A stretch of 64,000 nt of DNA from positions 3,282,523-3,346,522 of the forward strand of contig NC_047083.1 in the NCBI RefSeq assembly GCF_902459465.1, in the 5' to 3' direction. A program made the translations under genes and the position numbers. Source of the DNA: Asterias rubens. Taxonomy: Eukaryota > Echinodermata > Asteroidea > Forcipulatida > Asteriidae. Shown in pieces: positions 47,670-60,000 of this stretch. The stretch's first letter is position 1. Each line of letters begins with the position of its first letter. The notes under the pieces are model-generated. The model made no database searches, was not told the DNA's origin, and saw only the letters and a program-made list of their open reading frames with translations.

Positions 47670-50600
47670 ATGAAGACTCCGTGTTTTGTAAGCTTGACGA
47701 GGGACGATTCAGCCCGATGGTACCGGATGGGAGTAGACAGCGGGTATGAGGGTAGATACCCATACGTCTGGTTGAGGGATAACTGCCGATGCTCTCAGTG
47801 TTACCACCCATCGTCCTGGCAAAGGACTTCTAAAGTGGCCGACTTGGATCCAGACGCGATACCATCAAGCGAGGAGCTAATCGACGATGGCAGAGTCTTG
47901 AGGGTCATCTGGCCCGATGGGCACCGCAGTGAGTTCAGCGCCGAGTGGCTAAATCGCCAGCGGTTCTCGGAGTCCGAGAAAGACGTGGTGAGTAGTCCTG
48001 AGCTGCAGAGGTGGGGAGGGGAGCTAAACCGCAATATACCCACCTTCGCCTTCAAGAAACTGATTCAGGATGACGAGGAGTTGTACAACTGGCTCAACGT
48101 ATTGACTACGAAGGGTCTAGCAATCGTAAATGACGCACCACTAGAGACGGGAGCTGGTGAACAACTAGCAGAAAAAGTGGCTTATCTGAAAACAACCATT
48201 TATGGGTGAGATCCATTGAGATTCACACTTGGCTCTCTATGTTCCCTCAAGATACGTTTTCAATCCCTCAAAACACGCTTCTTTCCCTCAATCCGTCGAA
48301 ATGTGCTTTTATTCCTTCAAAATACGTTTAATCATTGTTGATTTTTTTCAAGACACTGGACACTATTGGTAACTTGTGTCAAATACCAGTCTTCTCACTT
48401 GCTGTATCTCAACATACACATACATGTACAATAACAAACCTGTTAAGATTTGAGCTCAATCTGTCATCGATTTAGTATGTGTACCCCCCCCCCCCCAACC
48501 CCCCCCCCCCCCCCATTTTGGGGGTATTTGTGTTGTGTTTATAGGACGATCTTTGGATTTCGAAGAAAAAATTACTCATACACAAAATTGAAGTGATCCT
48601 GTTAGTTGTCTCTTGTGACAATAATTTAAACAAACCCACCCCAATCCCCACAATCACATGGTTAATTCATTGAATACTGTATTGATAATTCTTTGTAATT
48701 TCAGTAAGCAGTTTCAAGTGTCCAGTAAACATGATGCGAGTAACCTTGCCTTCACAAACATTGCTCTCGGATTACACACAGATCTGCCGTACTACCATTA
48801 CACGCCAGGGGTGAGTTATTTTTTTTGTATAAAAAGGTTGCAATAAATTATTTAAAAAATCTGCCTTTTTTATCAGGAAATTTTGAAAACACAGTCATGA
48901 TTATACGGACGCGTGAGAGTATGCGTCAGAGCAGCGTACACTTATACACGCCGCTGATATTTTGTTTTCAAATTAATATTAAGGAGCTTTCGATTCGGGA
49001 CGGTAGGGCTACAAGACGGAATGTTACCGAACGCGGAGGTCCGGGCGCTCTCCCTCCCGACCTTTATTGTTAGCTGTTTCGATTACTAGCAGTGGACTAG
49101 ACTGTCAGATCCAGTGATTTCATTGGATACAATGATATTGGATAAACGTGCACCCATTATTATTAATAGAATTTGACTACGGGTATCTCTATGTGAAATT
49201 AATGGGGTCAAAGGTTAAAACACACGTCAGGTTTTGATGCCGGTCTCTGGCGTTATATATTCACGAGCCTCGAAGTGTGACTTCAGATGTTCAGGCTAGT
49301 TGTGGACCGGACGGTGACACGGCCACTGGATTACGGTTTAGTGCAGTGTGTAACAACTATAAAAACGTGTATTAGACACCACTCGGTCGTGCTTCATTTA
49401 CAGACAGAACGTTATTTCACCAAGAGACCATCCTCACACCTCTTCGCAGGACGGTTACATGTTTATAGTTCCACGCATGCGCCGATAATTTTTTTTTTAA
49501 CTCCGTGACCGTCCCCTCGATTCGCCTGCCGTTCTGAATCGAAAGCTCCCTATGCACGGCCGGGCGAAGGTTTGAAAAAATTCACAATTTTTTTTTTCTT
49601 CGCAATTGACAACTAGCTTTCATTGGGTGCGTTCGTTTAGCTTCCCTGGGTCGCCCCCGGTCTGCCCCGGTATGTTCAAATAGCTTTGACGGGGCTCATC
49701 CGGCCGGGTCAGCCCCCAGTGCCCCGCTTGTGGAGTGGGTCACTTGGGGGTGACCTGATGTGCATGCCGTCACCGCGAGAGGGCGAGTGTGGTCGTTTGA
49801 TTAGCTCCTGTTAGGGGCTCACCCGAGTGAGAACAGCGGGGTCGACCCAGGGAAGCTAAACGAACGCACCCACATGTCTCAAAAATCAAACTTAAGGCAA
49901 TGGTACGATAGTCGCAACAATAAATTAATCATTAGCTATCCTGGACATTAATGTACTAACCCCAGCTGATACTTGACCATAGATTCAAATGCTGCACTGC
50001 ATTGTCCAGGTAAACGGCCATGGTGGAGAAAACCAATTTGTGGACGGACTGAACGTTGCAGAGCAAATCAGAACAGAGTTCCCGGATGCTTACAAACTCC
50101 TCACGACGCAGAATGTCAACTTTCGGGATGTTGGTGATGATTGTCGAGCGTACCATGTAAAAACCGATCGACCAATAATTGAGTATGTTAATATCGCTAC
50201 ATGTACTCTTAACCTAGAGATGTTGAGAACTCAGTGCGAGGGGGAGGGGACTCTAGCATTGGCAATGTGAGACTTTTGAACGCCAGGTGGCAGCAGACTT
50301 TACCAGGTAAAAAAACATGTTTTCGTAGTTCTGCGCACGCGCACGTATACCGAGAACAACTGATTTACCTGGTAAGTTTGCTGCCACCTAGCGTCTTAAA
50401 AGTCCCCCATTAATTAGACACAACTCAGATACCTCACTAGGCCAAGATTAACAAAGATGTAGGGCAGAAAATAATGCTTGACAAAATTTCTTTGCTAGCT
50501 AATAATGAGTCGCAATACTGTTCAACGAGTTTTTGAAAAAACACATTTCTGCACTAAACTATTTTCTTGCAACTTTGATGACAAACATTGTGCTTAAATT

Positions 50601-51600
50601 AAAGGAACACATTGCATGCCTTAAATCAGTCGAGTTGGTCTCAGAAAAGCGTTTTCAACCGTTTGTTTTAAAATGCATAATGATTAGAAAGATATTTTAA
50701 AAGTAGAATACAATGATCCACACAAACATGCCTCGAAATTGCACCGTTTTCCTGTTATCTCGTCGACTAACACGGTCGGCCATTTATGGGAGTCCCATAA
50801 ATGGCCGACCGTGTCAGTTCGCAAAGTAAAAGGAAAACCACGCAATTTCGAGACATATTTGTGTTGATCATTGTATTCTACTTTTAAAACATCTTTCTAA
50901 CCATATGCATTTTATAACAAACGGTTGAAAACGCTTCTCAAAGACCAACTCGACCGATCCAAGGCAACGAAAGACCAACTCGACCGATCCAAGGCAACGT
51001 GTTCCTTTAATGTTCATAGGCGTGTTGTTTTATGCATGTTGGGATACAACAATTTGAGGATACTGATCTTTTACAATACAACAGTATACCGTGTCTCATT
51101 ATGGGTTTAAATAAAGCTATCGGTACCTTTTATGTACATTAATTTGCGATTAAATTAAAAAAATCCTATACAAATTTTCCGAGCATGCAGAGCGCCGCCT
51201 TTTTTCCGTATTAGAATACTTCTTGTTCCATTCGTTTATAATGTTTTATTCGAGGTACACCAAATCTGATGAATTTCATCGCATCACTTACAATGACCAG
51301 GCGAGGGCGCCCTCTATGACTCTACCAGTGGAGAAGGTGACTGAGATGTACAACGCTATCAAGATTTTCAATCAAGTCATGTATCGACCAGAAAATCTCG
51401 TTCAACACCGGCTCATTGCAGGTAGGTGGGTATACAAGCAGGAAGAGTAACGATGAGAAGCCCCGTAGACTTGACCCAAACCCCAATCCCGTGCCATGCC
51501 ATAGCTAGAAAACTATTACTAAATAATATAATAATAATAATAATAATAATAATAAGACGTGTAATGCGCACATATCCACCCTGCTGGGTGTTCAATGCGC

Positions 51601-51635
<35 letters not shown>

Positions 51636-53047
51636 ATAACACAAAGAAAAACAGACACAACAAAATTAATCCTTTAAATAAGATGTTTTGAGAAGAGACT
51701 TGAATTTTTCAGTACAAAGACAAGATCGAAGATTAAGTGGTAGAGAGTTCCAGATGCGTGGCGCGGCTGAAGAAAAAGACATGTCACCCCATGAAGGTCC
51801 AGACTTGGGTTCAATGAGGAGAGAGATGGAACTTGATCGAAGATTCCTTGATTCCTTATTGTCTTATGCATGCATTCTCCAACCTGGTCCGCACTCTTTG
51901 ACGGCTTGTTTGCTAGTAATGCAGGACGTTTCACACCGCACGAGAAGGATGACTTGAATCAAGTCTAGAAGCCCCGTAAAGGAAAGTGCACGTTTCGAAA
52001 TAACTGATGAAACCAAAAGATCCATGGTTTCGAGAAAAGCTCTAATATCGTCAGACCGGTGGCGCAAATTGCGCTGCGGTGTCCATTACAAGTCTACGCC
52101 AACCATCTCTATCCGCTGCTGATCTTGATGCAGCGGCCATCCCTGTCATGTAAACAAACTAAGGTACTTCATTAACCTGCTCCTGGTCAACTCCCACCTG
52201 CTCCTAAAATCCTCATTGGTGGACAAGAACTTAAAAACGTGGTGCACTTTGCCTATCTCGGCAGTCAACTTTCCCAGAAAGCCAACATCTCAGAAGTGCA
52301 CGCGTTTATAATATCGTGTTGCTGACTGTACTTCTCGTGCATTTGTATAGCGCGTTTAATAGACCGATCCAGTAGGCGCCGCCCACGACGCACGTGTGAG
52401 CAAGAACACGTGGAGCTCTCCATGCTTTCTGCACAACTCTGCCGCGCGCGCCAAGATACGCGCACGCATGTCGGACCTTAGTGTCGGACCTTCGTTGCGT
52501 TGTGATTTCCTCAGTGCGAAGTGCTATGATTGCGCACATGACGTCATTGACCGCATGCTGTGATGACGTAAAGCGCATGGTACGAGCTGCGCGCAACTCT
52601 CAGCCAATGATAGCCGTTCACTCGTGCACGCTTCATTTACAATGGCAGCAAATGCAAGAGAATAATTGTTTTTGCTAGCTCTCTTTGCAACATAAACTTC
52701 GGAATGCTAGGTGGCGGCAGACTTACCGGGTAATGTTCATTGTCGATTTAGTTCAGAGAGGACGCACATAATCCCGAGAGCAATGAATTTACCCGGTATG
52801 TTTGCTGCCAACTAGCATCTCAAAAGCCCCTCGTTACCGTATTATTATTGATTGTATTTTTGTTTTCTTTTAATTAACAGGTCAGATAGCTACTTTCCAC
52901 AACACTCGTGTCCTACATGGTAGAAGTGCCTTTAAAGTAGCAGAAGCTGGCCGGCGACATCTTGAATGTGGGTACATTGATTGGGACGAGGCTCATTCAC
53001 GCATGCGTGTTCTTCGAGAGAAGCTTTTTGGCGACAAACGTCTTTAA
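47670..53047 (+). CDS. BBOX1: BBOX1-like 2-oxoglutarate dioxygenase, unit D, 5 exons
   Basis: Exons: 47670-48205, 48705-48810, 49983-50182, 51255-51421, 52881-53047, for 391 residues. Exon lengths after the first equal those of unit C (106, 200, 167, 167). Zinc site: CRCSQC (Cys39, 41, 44) and His85. Iron triad: His203-x-Asp205 (LHTD) and His349 (VLHGR). The cage Trp equivalent is Phe182 and the cage Tyr of exon 2 is Phe195. The terminal block reads HLECGYIDWDE. The ATG follows a possible acceptor (CACTTCAG, ending 47635); the frame upstream meets TAA, so MKTPCFVSL is the start and there is no presequence. Intron 4 contains a LINE 3' end and LINE fragments; intron 3 contains an FB-1 hairpin element. 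Confidence -1.
48352..48465 (+). mobile_element. MITE-A, truncated
   Basis: CAAGACACTGGACAC to CTGTCATCGAT, next to a C-run at 48486-48514. In unit D intron 1. Confidence -1.
48982..49552. mobile_element. composite inverted element holding R17
   Basis: GGAGCTTTCGATTCGGGACG at the left pairs with CTGAATCGAAAGCTCC at the right. Inside, 49080-49290 is an R17 copy. In unit D intron 2. Confidence -1.
49625..49871. mobile_element. R10 inverted-repeat element, copy 2
   Basis: GGGTGCGTTCGTTTAGCTTC to AGCTAAACGAACGCACCC, with CTGGGTCG/CGACCCAG inside. In unit D intron 2. Confidence -1.
50278..50398. mobile_element. R6 MITE, copy 2
   Basis: GCCAGGTGGCAGCAGACTTT to AGTTTGCTGCCACCTAGCGT. In unit D intron 3. 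Confidence -1.
50598..51010. mobile_element. FB-1 hairpin element, copy 5
   Basis: TTAAAGGAACACATTGC to GTGTTCCTTTAA. The last 30 bp (AAAGACCAACTCGACCGATC and on) are duplicated in tandem. In unit D intron 3. Confidence -1.
51500..51790 (-). mobile_element. CR1/L2-like LINE 3' end
   Basis: Minus strand encodes SFSSAAPRIWNSLPLNLRS and KFKSLLKTSYL, the end of many LINE ORF2 proteins, then a long T run and a TTATTA repeat tail (51560-51525). In unit D intron 4. Confidence -1.
52060..52305. mobile_element. two further LINE ORF2 scraps on opposite strands
   Basis: Minus strand at about 52067-52160 reads SAADRDGWRRLVMDTAAQFA (end of an RTE-type ORF2). Plus strand at 52203-52303 reads ILIGGQELKNVVHFAYLGS, a conserved late-RT block. 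The strands differ, so these are rearranged pieces. Confidence -1.
52702..52824. mobile_element. R6 MITE, copy 3
   Basis: TGCTAGGTGGCGGCAGACTT to TGTTTGCTGCCAACTAGCAT, 57 bp before unit D exon 5. Confidence -1.
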
Positions 53048-53129
53048 ACATTTCTAAAGATGACCGTGAGCGCATTTTAGGGTTCGTTTGATTCATCACA
53101 TTCCTTCCTTCTATTTTGGTCTCGCTATA

Positions 53130-53442
53130 AGGCACTGTGTACGTTTGGTAATTGTCAAAGACCAGTGTTCTCATTTCATGTATCCCATCACCAGCATAAA
53201 ATAACAAACCTGTGAAAATTTGGGCTCAATTGGTCATCGGGAAAATGATGAAAGAAAAAAAAACATGAGTTTGTGTGCTTTCAGATAGGAATAAGTCTTT
53301 TCTACGTTACTTCAGAGGGAGTAATTTCCCACAATGTTTTATTCTATCAACAGCCTTCCAATGATCGTTACCAAGTCAATTTTTAAGTTAATACATGTAT
53401 TTGTTTTGAGTAAGTACCAAACATGTACCTTCCCTTTAAACA
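53130..53442 (+). mobile_element. MITE-A2, shortened copy
   Basis: GTGTACGTTTGGTAATTGTC to GTACCTTCCCTTTAAA; central part deleted. 3' of unit D. Confidence -1.
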
Positions 53443-53635
53443 TGGGCTACATGATAATTTTAATATTTGAACTATATTGCCCCTTTTTGGCCAAATATAC
53501 ATCGTAGATACCGGTTTAGAACCATTTTACGCTTAAACTCGCCGCGTGGCTTTTTCTACCGATAGTCAAAACTGCTTATCTATGATAATGATATGCAACG
53601 ACTCCTCGACTTCGGGCCGAGTTGACAGATACAGG

Positions 53636-53829
53636 GGTGGATTTCACAAAGGTAGTCCTAACTTTGGACTAGTCCTAGGCAATGGTAAGAGATAGGACTG
53701 GTCCTAAGTTAGGACCAGTAACTCATCCTAACTTAGGACCAGTCCTCATCCTAACTTAGGACCAGTCCTATCTCTTAGCATTGCCTATGACTAGTTCTAA
53801 GTTAGGACTACCTTTGTGAAATCCACCCC
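53636..53829. mobile_element. R9 inverted MITE, copy 2
   Basis: GTGGATTTCACAAAGGTAGT to CTACCTTTGTGAAATCCACC with several CCTAACTTAGGACCAGT units in the middle. Confidence -1.
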
Positions 53830-53943
53830 TGGCAACCCAGTACCACAAAGCAATAGTTTTCTGATATTTAGGCTTCATGTAACTTGTTTGTAGGAAGCAT
53901 GTATCTTTTTATTTAGGACTAGGGTATGGGGTCAGGATTGCAA

Positions 53944-54300
53944 ATTTAAAGCCATTGGACACTTTCGGTAAACAGTATTGTCCAAAGCCCACACTTCGTG
54001 TATCACAACTGATATAAAAAATAACAAACCTGTGAACATTTAGGCTCAATCGGAGTCGGGAGAAATAACGAGGAAAAACCCACCCTTGTTTCCACACGTT
54101 TCGCCGTGTCATGACATGTGTTTAAAATAAATCCGTAATTCTCGCTATCGAGAATTGATGTTGTTTTAATGTTTTCTCGAAAAGTAAAGCATTTCATGGA
54201 ATAATATTTCAAGAGAAGTCTTTCACAATTACCTTCTGTAAACGCTGTAAGTTATGTGTAAATCTGTGAACTTTTGTTTCTGTGCCGAAAGTGTACGAGC
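53944..54300 (+). mobile_element. MITE-B
   Basis: TTTAAAGCCATTGGACACTT to GTGCCGAAAGTGT; the right tip is lost. Central hairpin TTCTCGCTATCGAGAA. Confidence -1.
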
Positions 54301-54689
54301 GCTACTTATGAAGCCACTGTTATTATTGCTAGTACACAAATGTATTATTATATATTATTTTAATTATTATTGTTTGGAAATTAACAAAATAAAACATCCC
54401 CCAAAAACTGGTTATCTTTATGATTATTTTCCATTTCTTTATTTAAACCCACCCCCCAAAAAAAAAAAAAAAAAAAAAAAACACATACAAATAATCTTTA
54501 AAGTCATTGTATTCAAATATTATGTTCTGCAGCCAAATATTTGATCAAACATTCCAAGGTGTGAATAGTCTTGGTGAAAGCAATTCTCGTTTTCTTTTCA
54601 CGCACAGCGCGGCCACATCGATCGCCCGTATACATGTACATGTACATGTACACTCGCCACCTAACCCCTGCGACCACCGGTGAGTGGGC

Positions 54690-54850
54690 TTAAGGCCGAG
54701 TCACACTGCAGCGATAACGGAAACGATAACGATCACGCCGCAAAGAGAACGCATTCTATTGGTTGAATGAGCGTGTGCGTATTCTGAGTGGAGCAGTTCA
54801 ACCAATAGAATGCGTTCTCTCTGCGTTGTGATCGTTTTCGTTATCGCTTA
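54690..54850. mobile_element. inverted MITE of about 160 bp
   Basis: GCGATAACGGAAACGATAAC pairs with GATCGTTTTCGTTATCGC; inner AGAACGCATTCTATTGGTTG pairs with CAACCAATAGAATGCGTTCT. Confidence -1.
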
Positions 54851-54987
54851 AGTCAGGCGCGTGTATACGGCTGGTCTACGTGCTGTTGGCGAGTTGGCCG
54901 CATTGTGCGTGAAAGGAAAACAAGTAGCGTCTTGCACCAAGACTAAGGTGTGATTGGTAAATAAATCATACAATTTTCCCCCTAAAG

Positions 54988-55169
54988 AGTGGTCTGCTTG
55001 CCAAATACCAAATCAAACACTGGAGGATCAGTCAGCATTCACTCAAAGCGGTTCAGCTAGTTCACTGTTGAAAGCGTCTCTGTTTAGTATCAAGTACAGA
55101 CTGGACAAGCTAACTGATCCTGCTGGCCAGTCACTGTATACTTATCATGGCAAACCCTGTCGTACACAT
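54988..55169 (+). CDS. orphan exon-like open block, unknown function
   Basis: A pyrimidine-rich acceptor (AATTTTCCCCCTAAAG) precedes a 182-bp open block that ends CGTACACAT before GTAGGT. The peptide contains KYRLDKLTDPAGQSLYTYHG and is not recognised. It is not similar to any repeat I could see in the window, and a MITE-A copy begins 12 bp after the donor. No partner exons were found on the plus strand, where the next gene runs the other way. Confidence -1.
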
Positions 55170-55180
55170 GTAGGTAACCT

Positions 55181-55566
55181 TAAAGGCAGTGGACACTATT
55201 GGTAATTGCTCAAAATAATTACCATCACAAAACCTTTCTTTATTACCAGTAATGGGAGAGGTTTAAAGTATAAAACATTGTGAGAAACAGCTCCCTCTGA
55301 AGTGACGTAGTTTTCGAGAAAGAAGTCATTTTCCACGAGTTTGATTACGAGACCTCAAGTTTAGAACTTGAGGTCTCGAAATCAAGCATCAGAAAGTACA
55401 CAACTTCGTGTGACAAGGGTGTTTTTTTCTTCCATTCATGTCTCGCAACTTGTACAACCGATTGAGCTCAAGTTTTCACAGGTTTGTTATTTTATGCATT
55501 AGTTGAGCTACACCAAGTGAAAAGACTGGTCTTTGACAATTACCATTAGTGTCCACTGGCTTTAAC
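55181..55566 (-). mobile_element. MITE-A, complete copy
   Basis: CTTAAAGGCAGTGGACAC to GTCCACTGGCTTTAA. A run of A with one G follows (55590-55636). Confidence -1.
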
Positions 55567-55602
55567 AGATCAATCCCTTCCATCTACATAAAAAAAAAAA
55601 AG

Positions 55603-55636
<34 letters not shown>

Positions 55637-55639
55637 AAC

Positions 55640-57076
55640 TGTGCGCACACTTTTATTATCAAGCCGTTCTAGACTTGGTTCAACACCCCTCCCGAAACTA
55701 ATAATCTTCCCATGATCCATCGTTAAAAGAGGGCGCACTCTCATCAAAACAGATGTTTCTCAGGGTGATGGGGGTTCAAGGCTGATGGCGCCCTCTATTG
55801 GCAACTCTATCAGCGTGATACATGTATATGCGAGTAAAGCTTTTTGGAAAATCAACAGGAGCGTCTTGAACCAAGACTAGCATATTGGACGGCTAGCAAG
55901 CTTTTAGTGGATTGGGTCCTACTGAACAGTGCAGGATCCAATAATTTTGAAAAGGAATAACATGGAGATAACAGGTGTTAGTTGCAAGATGAAAGGATGT
56001 TTTTATTTAGCTTCTTTCTTCACTGGAGCTTTCCCATGAAGGTACGAACACCATGCCTGACGTACTATTTTAATAATGCAACCATCATTAAACTAAAGCC
56101 AACAGGGCCAAAATTATGGCACTGCTGCTGACGGTTAATATATGTGCTCAGAACCATTGACAAAATAAAATAAAAAAAACATGATAAAGAGAGTGCTGTG
56201 GCACATAATTTGTAGCGCCATGAATTGGTGCTCAGTTTTACAAAGACAAAGAGTAAAATACGTAAAATTACATTAAAAACATCAATACTTATTATAACAT
56301 GAATATTAATACATAAACTGTAGCATTTCTACTGTGTGCAGTGCGAGTCGTATGACAAAAAGGCAGGAGATGCAATTCATTATACATGTAATAACTTCAT
56401 TTTAGCTTGTTACAAAACAAATGAGCTATTTTTCATGCATGTCTGGAAATTTACACTCAGCAGCCAGTGATTTAGCGCGAGGCCAGTGAACTTAAAGACC
56501 GGACAACTCAGGAGTTCTTGTGTTATTGAGTAATAATACCCAACACCCATTTTCAATTGATCTACTCACTGTGTTTCTAGTCTTGTGAAGGCTTTGAGCT
56601 ACAAAGCCCTGCAGTTTTGTGGTTGTTTTTCCCAAGTTCAAGCCTTGCCATAACACATTGTATACTTTGTACCTATGCATTTTGTATCATTGATGCAAAA
56701 CATGTGCCATGGCAGCGAAAAGGGGAGGATGGTTAAAAGCCAAAATATTTAAGTAAAAGGGGCTGTGTTATCATGATAAAAGCAGGCCAGTGGAGGAACA
56801 TAGAATTTGATGAATTATCAGTCCGCTACTGCATGCACTTGCTCTCCCTCAGTACCAAATCTACGGAGGGTAAGCGCTGAATTCTGGTGATCGTAAGCGC
56901 AGAATTCAGCGTTAAGCAGAGCCATGAAATTGGGCACTGTTATGATCCTGACAGGACAGCCCCTTTAAATTGCTTTAAACATCTTGCTTTATCGCTGATT
57001 AATCTTTTGATGTGAATCTATCAATGAACACATTTCCTCTAAAGCGCTGGGTCACCTAGTCTCACGTTCAAGCAGT
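55640..57076. other. 3' flank of the SRSF7-like gene
   Basis: Probably includes its 3' UTR. On the minus strand an AATAAA lies near 55995. R7 right-end remnant at 56860-56936. No other gene recognised. Confidence -1.
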
Positions 57077-60000
57077 CTAATCACGATCGTATGAGTCTCT
57101 TCTTGGAGCTGGACTGTGGTATGACCTGGAACGGCTGGAATGAAGGCAGGTACAAACAGTACGCATAAATTTTCATTGAAACCTTTAAACCTTTTTTTTC
57201 TCCAGTAAACTTGGAGGCAACCAACTGCGCTCCATGCAAAAGGAACACTTGGAATATTTCAATGTATGCATCAGTTCACCTCTAATGATATTACATAATC
57301 CTTTAATCCTTAGGTCCAAAGACATCGCTCCACCAGGCAATGCACCTCAATGGAAAGCACAATTATAGAACAATAGACCCATCTATGAAACATACTAATT
57401 ACATTCACGCATACATACAGACCCTATTGGTTGGCAAACGCCAAAGAGATATGCACTCAGCAGAGGGGGGGGGGGGGGGGTCCAGGGGGGTCCCAAGAGC
57501 CATGTTTTTTACACTTAAGCCAAATATTGTACATGCTTTCATGGATGTGTACAAGTTATGGGATTCTAGGTGTACATGTATATGTATTTGGAATTGCTGT
57601 AACGTCGATTATGCACGCACAAGCCAATTTCCTGCTAACCGGTGAAATATGCAAGCTGAAACGCAGAATTTCCTGCTTCCGCAAGCAACGACTATTTGCT
57701 TACGGTAAGCAGAGCCATGAGATTGGGCCCAGATGTTTTACCAAGTCTATGTATACATGAGTGTTGGGAAAAACTAAATCATGGATTTACAACCTACCTT
57801 CGGCTTCGGCTGCGACTACGGCTACGGGAACGATAACTCTTGTAGGAATTATTGCGACGAGTGTCGTAGGGGGACCTGCAAAAAGACAAAGAGGTACATT
57901 ATATTCCAACAAAAAAATTATAATAATATTATTGAGAAACAAGGGATCAAATTATGAAAAAGGGTTTTGAGTCACTCTCGTTATTCAAATTTTTTTTCTA
58001 GCTGAGCAGCATTGAGAAGGGAACCGGTCAGAAAAGATTGTACATTTACATGACATTATGGCTGGTGACTTGAAGGATTTTGGTACTTTTTCAAAATGTT
58101 CACAGATTTGCATTAAACTAACAGGGTTTAAAGATAATGATATTGGAAAGCTTCAAATATTATTTACTAAGGTTCGGTAGGAAAGAAATTTGTTTTACTC
58201 ATTTCTCAAAAACTACAGCACCTCAGAAAGTAAAATTTCAAGTGAAGCTTTCTACTATCATTATCTTCAAACTGTGTAAGTTTAATGTTAATCTGTGGAC
58301 ACTGTGTTTTGTGTTAGGAAAAAGTGCATGACCCTTTAAAGACGATGCTCAGCAACAATTTTCTGTACTTAGCAAGTTTGTGTGCTTTGCCAGCTCTATG
58401 AAACTGACCCCAGGACAAGAACAAAGCTAAGTTATAGAAACAAAACTTTATTAAAAAGGAAGTGAAAGGTCACATTCAATAACATTATGTACGCATTCCA
58501 ATGTCTGCATGGAAGTGCATGGACAAATTTACAAATCTCTAGCTTCATATCATTAAACATACACCTCTTCGCAAATACCCATTATGTCATCGCTAACTGT
58601 TGAATGAGGTGCATGCTGGTCTAGCTAGGGATCAAACTTAATTGCAAGCTAGACCAGCATGCACATCGTTCCACACCTACCGCATTTGTACCAAGTATTT
58701 GCGATAAGGTTTATGGTCTAAATTGCCATGTGTATTCAATACCCTCCCAGTGCAAATAATATGGTCTCATCCAAAAAATCTTGTTTAATTCTGAGTATAA
58801 AATAGGTTTTACACCAATATGTGATACAAATATATCTTTTTTTTTTTAATTAGAAATGTTTGATTACTCAACACTTTCACTACCAATTTCTTAATATTCT
58901 TTTACACATTCCCGATGAGCGTACCTTACAGTGAGAGCTCATGTAGCAAATACTAAATATCTGCCTCGCAAAGTTGTGGTAGCCTAGCAGAAAAACCAGA
59001 ATGCTAGAGGCAAGTAAACTGAGCACCTCGCAGATGTACGCACTTGCGGAAACTAGACGAGTCTGAATGTCTCGCAGTAAAGCTATCTTAGGCTACTGGT
59101 TTGCACTAGATGTGTGATATAACTTGTGGATAGCTTGTGGACAACTAGCATAAACTGGATAGCTTGATGTTGTTGAGTAGCAAAGGCTAGTGGTTTGAAC
59201 TAGATGGGAGATATAACTTGTGGATAACTTGTGGGCAAATAGCAGATATTGTTTAGCTTGCCGAGTAGCATAGGCTAGTGGTTTGAACTTGATGATTGAC
59301 ATGATCTGTGGTAACTTGTGGACAACTAGCAGAAAACGGATAGGTTGCCGAGTAGCAAAGGCTAGTGGTTTGAACTAGGTGGGTGATACAACTTGTGGAC
59401 AAATAGCGGAAACCAGATAGTTTGCTGTTGTTCGGTAGCGAAGGCTAGTGGTTTGAACTGGATGGACGAGATAACTCGTGGACATAATAGCAGAAACCGG
59501 ATAGCTTTCTGAGCAGCAGAGGCTAGTGGTTTGAACCAGTGGGTTGTCCTAACTTGCCGATACATGAATACATGTAGCTAGTCGCAGTATTTTACGGCCG
59601 CAATGAGAAAGCTTGCAGGAATCAATTCCCCTGCTTAAGAGTTAGTTACGATATCCTGCAAATTAAAGTAAAATAGGTAGATTTAAGTGTATACAATCAT
59701 TTAACTAATTGCGGTTTTACCATCCTTGCAGGTAAAACACAAACTAAAAATACTTTGAGATTGAATTGAAGGCCAGTGATTTTAGCGTTGTCCCATCTGG
59801 TGGTCGACTGATTTAAAATGCAAACAAAAAAGACAAGATCAAAGGAGAGAAAGAGTAATTAGTGAATGAGGCAGGCTAAAATGGGGGATATCTGTGAAAT
59901 AAATGCAGGCCGGATACTTCATGGAGGCAAAGAAGGCGATTGCCTCCATGCCCCCTTGTCATTATCTTGGGGCCCTTGAAAAGCTCCAGAAGAAATTTAA

